A DNA stretch of 8,347 nt from an uncultured Oscillospiraceae bacterium (GTDB lineage Bacteria > Bacillota > Clostridia > Oscillospirales > Acutalibacteraceae): positions 1 to 8,347 of the forward strand of contig CABQAA010000079.1 of assembly GCA_902461995.1 (NCBI GenBank). The letters run 5' to 3'. The notes below the pieces were generated by a model. The model was not told the DNA's origin, did no database searches, and was given only the letters and a program-made list of their open reading frames with translations. Numbering within the stretch: the first letter of the stretch is position 1; every line of letters starts with the position of its first letter. Made by a program: the position numbers and the translations under genes. Positions 6,930 to 8,347 of the stretch are shown here, one piece after another.

Positions 6930-7681
6930 ATGCAGTGAAAAAGGCGCTTTTGGCGCGGGAGCTGTGCGTGGGCAGCTGGATTCAGACTGGATCCCCCACT
7001 GCTGCCGAAATCTTGGCGGATGCCGGGTTCCAATGGCTCGCAGTCGACTGCGAACATGCCGATATCCATATACGGGAGTGTACGGACTTGCTCCGGGCCA
7101 TGTACGGCCGGGGCACCGTTCCGCTGGTCCGGGTGAGGGAGAACGACACGCTGGCTATACGGCAGGTGCTGGACATGGGAGCCATGGGGGTCATCGTTCC
7201 CTTGGTCAACACCGCTGAGGACGCGCGGCGGGCAGTGGCGGCCGCCAAGTATCCCCCCGAGGGGGTGCGGGGATTCTGTTTTTCACGGATGAACCGCTGG
7301 GGTGCCGACTTCGACCAGTATGCGTCCGAGGCTAACCGGGATATCGCTGTGGTGGTGATGATCGAGTCCCGGGAAGCGGTGGAACAGATCGATGCCATTC
7401 TGGATGTGCCCGGAGTGGACGGCGTCTTCATCGGTCCTTACGATATGAGCGGTTCCTACGGTCTCACGGGGCAGACCGACCATCCGGTTATGAGGGAAGC
7501 CTGCCGGAAGGTGGCGGAGGCTTGCCGGCGGCACAACAAAGCGGCGGGAATGCACATCGTCCTGCCCTCGGACGAGGCCGTTTCCAAGGCGAAAGAGGAC
7601 GGTTTTACGTTTCTCGCTCTGGGTGCGGATATCGTATTTTTGCGCGAGGGTGCGATGTCTTCCATAAATTACCTGGCCTAG
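6926..7681 (+). CDS. HpcH/HpaI family class II aldolase
   Basis: This 251-residue enzyme belongs to the metal-dependent pyruvate aldolases of the HpcH/HpaI family, which cleave or form 2-keto-(3-deoxy) acids to give pyruvate plus an aldehyde. Key residues by comparison with E. coli HpaI from memory: H44 in CEHADI (general base), R69 (transition-state Arg), D83 (supports the base), and E147 and D173 (metal ligands). The VIVPLVNTAEDARRAV and YPPEGVRG blocks are diagnostic. Two substrate-pocket positions differ from HpaI: M145 stands where HpaI has Q147, and Y172 where it has A174. The specificity may therefore differ from hydroxy-ketoheptanedioate. Its ATG overlaps the preceding stop as ATGA, with GGGAGGGGA 5 nt upstream, indicating tight coupling. 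It is probably the last enzyme of the operon; no clear terminator follows. Confidence 0.9.
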   Translation: MNAVKKALLARELCVGSWIQTGSPTAAEILADAGFQWLAVDCEHADIHIRECTDLLRAMYGRGTVPLVRVRENDTLAIRQVLDMGAMGVIVPLVNTAEDARRAVAAAKYPPEGVRGFCFSRMNRWGADFDQYASEANRDIAVVVMIESREAVEQIDAILDVPGVDGVFIGPYDMSGSYGLTGQTDHPVMREACRKVAEACRRHNKAAGMHIVLPSDEAVSKAKEDGFTFLALGADIVFLREGAMSSINYLA

Positions 7682-7738
7682 AGAGCAATATGGGTATAGT
7701 TTTAAGCAATGGGGCGATACCGATGTTTTGGTCAAATA

Positions 7739-7747
7739 TGCTAAAAT
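7739..7747 (+). promoter_or_regulatory. Possible extended -10 promoter for the downstream surface-protein gene
   Basis: TGCTAAAAT fits an extended -10 (TGnTAtAAT with one change). No convincing -35 lies 16-18 bp upstream, which extended -10 promoters can tolerate. The start would be near 7754, about 97 nt before the next gene. The 169-bp gap 7682-7850 is clearly more AT-rich than the flanking genes and holds no hairpin with a U-tract, so read-through from the aldolase gene is also possible. Confidence 0.35.
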
Positions 7748-7850
7748 CAAATCGGAAACATCAGGAAAATTACGGCGTGAACGTGCAAATCTCAGGCGCG
7801 CAGAGAAAACTAGTCGGTTAAAACCAACAGAAAGAAAGGATGAACATCAG

Positions 7851-8347
7851 ATGAAACGCATGCTCGCAATTGTCCTGGCGGCGACCCTGTCATGTCTGCT
7901 AATACCCCTGTCGGCCTCCGCAGCCTCCAGCGTGACGCTGGACCTGAAAAACGGGGAGATCGTTATCACGGAAAAGGGCTATTCTCAGGGAGAGACCGTG
8001 GTTGACGATTACACCGGAAATTTTGTTGTGAAATACACGGGTGGCGGTTCCAACCGCCTGACCTTCCGGGCAAAGGCCAAGACTACGGTTACGCTGGACA
8101 ACGTCAACATCAGCACCACCCAGATGGCGGTCAAGGTGGACGAGGGTTCCGATGTCAAACTGGTGCTGCGTGGGACCAACAGCGTGATGTTTTCAAGCGC
8201 AACCAAAGTCGGATCGGCGATCGGCATCGGCGCGGATTCCCATCTGACGATCAGCGCCGAGAAAGGCACCGATAAACTGACGGTCCTGGGCGGCGCCTAC
8301 GGAGCCGGCATCGGATCCATCCAGGATGATTACAACAACACCGCCAA
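7851..8347 (+). CDS. Secreted beta-helix-like repeat protein, partial (N-terminal 165 residues)
   Basis: The open frame runs off the window end after 165 complete codons. It begins MKRMLAIVLAATLSCLLIPLS and has a signal peptide cleaved near SASA-AS (about residue 25). Residues 28-156 align with residues 39-170 of the esterase fusion at 155-3223 on the opposite strand. By eye about 75 of roughly 130 positions are identical, including LDLK, YTGGGSNRL, DEGSDV, GTDKLTV and GGAYGAGIGS. The module is therefore an exported, probably beta-helix-like, glycan-binding or structural region. What follows it is not in view; an esterase or another hydrolase domain plus an anchor is possible. AAAGGA lies 10 nt before the ATG, and the short leader resembles that of the paralogue. 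It is downstream of, and possibly cotranscribed with, the aldolase operon. Confidence 0.85.
   Translation, partial: MKRMLAIVLAATLSCLLIPLSASAASSVTLDLKNGEIVITEKGYSQGETVVDDYTGNFVVKYTGGGSNRLTFRAKAKTTVTLDNVNISTTQMAVKVDEGSDVKLVLRGTNSVMFSSATKVGSAIGIGADSHLTISAEKGTDKLTVLGGAYGAGIGSIQDDYNNTA

Noticed and set aside
7690..7821. 43-codon open frame in the gap between the aldolase and the last gene
   Set aside because: No Shine-Dalgarno sequence precedes the ATG, the predicted peptide has no recognisable features, and the region is better explained as a leader or promoter segment.
1..8347. CRISPR arrays, tRNA or rRNA genes, insertion sequences, phage or defence genes
   Set aside because: I looked for spaced direct repeats, tRNA-like cloverleaf arms, transposase motifs and terminal inverted repeats and found none. 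The GAGIG repeats in the surface proteins are protein-level repeats, not a DNA array.

Overview
The window is typical of a GC-rich anaerobic Clostridia genome, probably Oscillospiraceae-like and gut or fermenter associated. The grounds are AGGAGG-type ribosome binding sites, GC-rich coding DNA next to an AT-rich control region, a FadR-type GntR regulator, and large secreted proteins with GAGIG-type repeats. The lineage is an inference from style; the window contains no marker gene.

Layout. The left half is read leftwards from about 5.1 kb: an FCD-domain GntR regulator (4941 to 4219), then an AraC-type regulator with a cupin sensor domain (4192 to 3374), then a 1022-residue secreted protein (3223 to 155) that joins a repeat-rich beta-helix-like region to a sialate O-acetylesterase-like SGNH esterase and ends in a sorting-signal-like tail. 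A terminator-like hairpin lies beyond it at 1-46. The right half is read rightwards: an M55 (DppA-like) metallopeptidase (5195-5998), a xylose-isomerase-like TIM-barrel sugar isomerase/epimerase (5988-6929) and an HpcH/HpaI aldolase (6926-7681). These three overlap by 11 and 4 nt and form one operon. After 169 bp comes the start of another secreted protein (7851 to beyond the window end), whose N-terminal region is a clear paralogue of the one in the esterase.

Control. The 253-bp divergent region holds the clearest regulatory structure. A near-consensus promoter drives the enzyme operon, and its -10 box lies inside a perfect 15-bp palindrome that fits the FadR-type GntR operator pattern. A 13/15 copy of the palindrome sits 53 bp away at the predicted start point of the oppositely directed regulator promoter. 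This suggests that the GntR protein represses both itself and the enzyme operon until a small acid ligand appears.

Working model (inference). The secreted proteins act on or bind an acylated glycan outside the cell. The cytoplasmic enzymes would hydrolyse an amide or peptide bond, isomerise or epimerise a sugar or sugar-acid product, and cleave a 2-keto acid by retro-aldol reaction. No transporter, kinase, dehydratase or dehydrogenase is in the window, so the substrate is unknown. The M55 + TIM-barrel + HpaI grouping, bracketed by paralogous surface proteins, is the best candidate here for an undescribed catabolic system.
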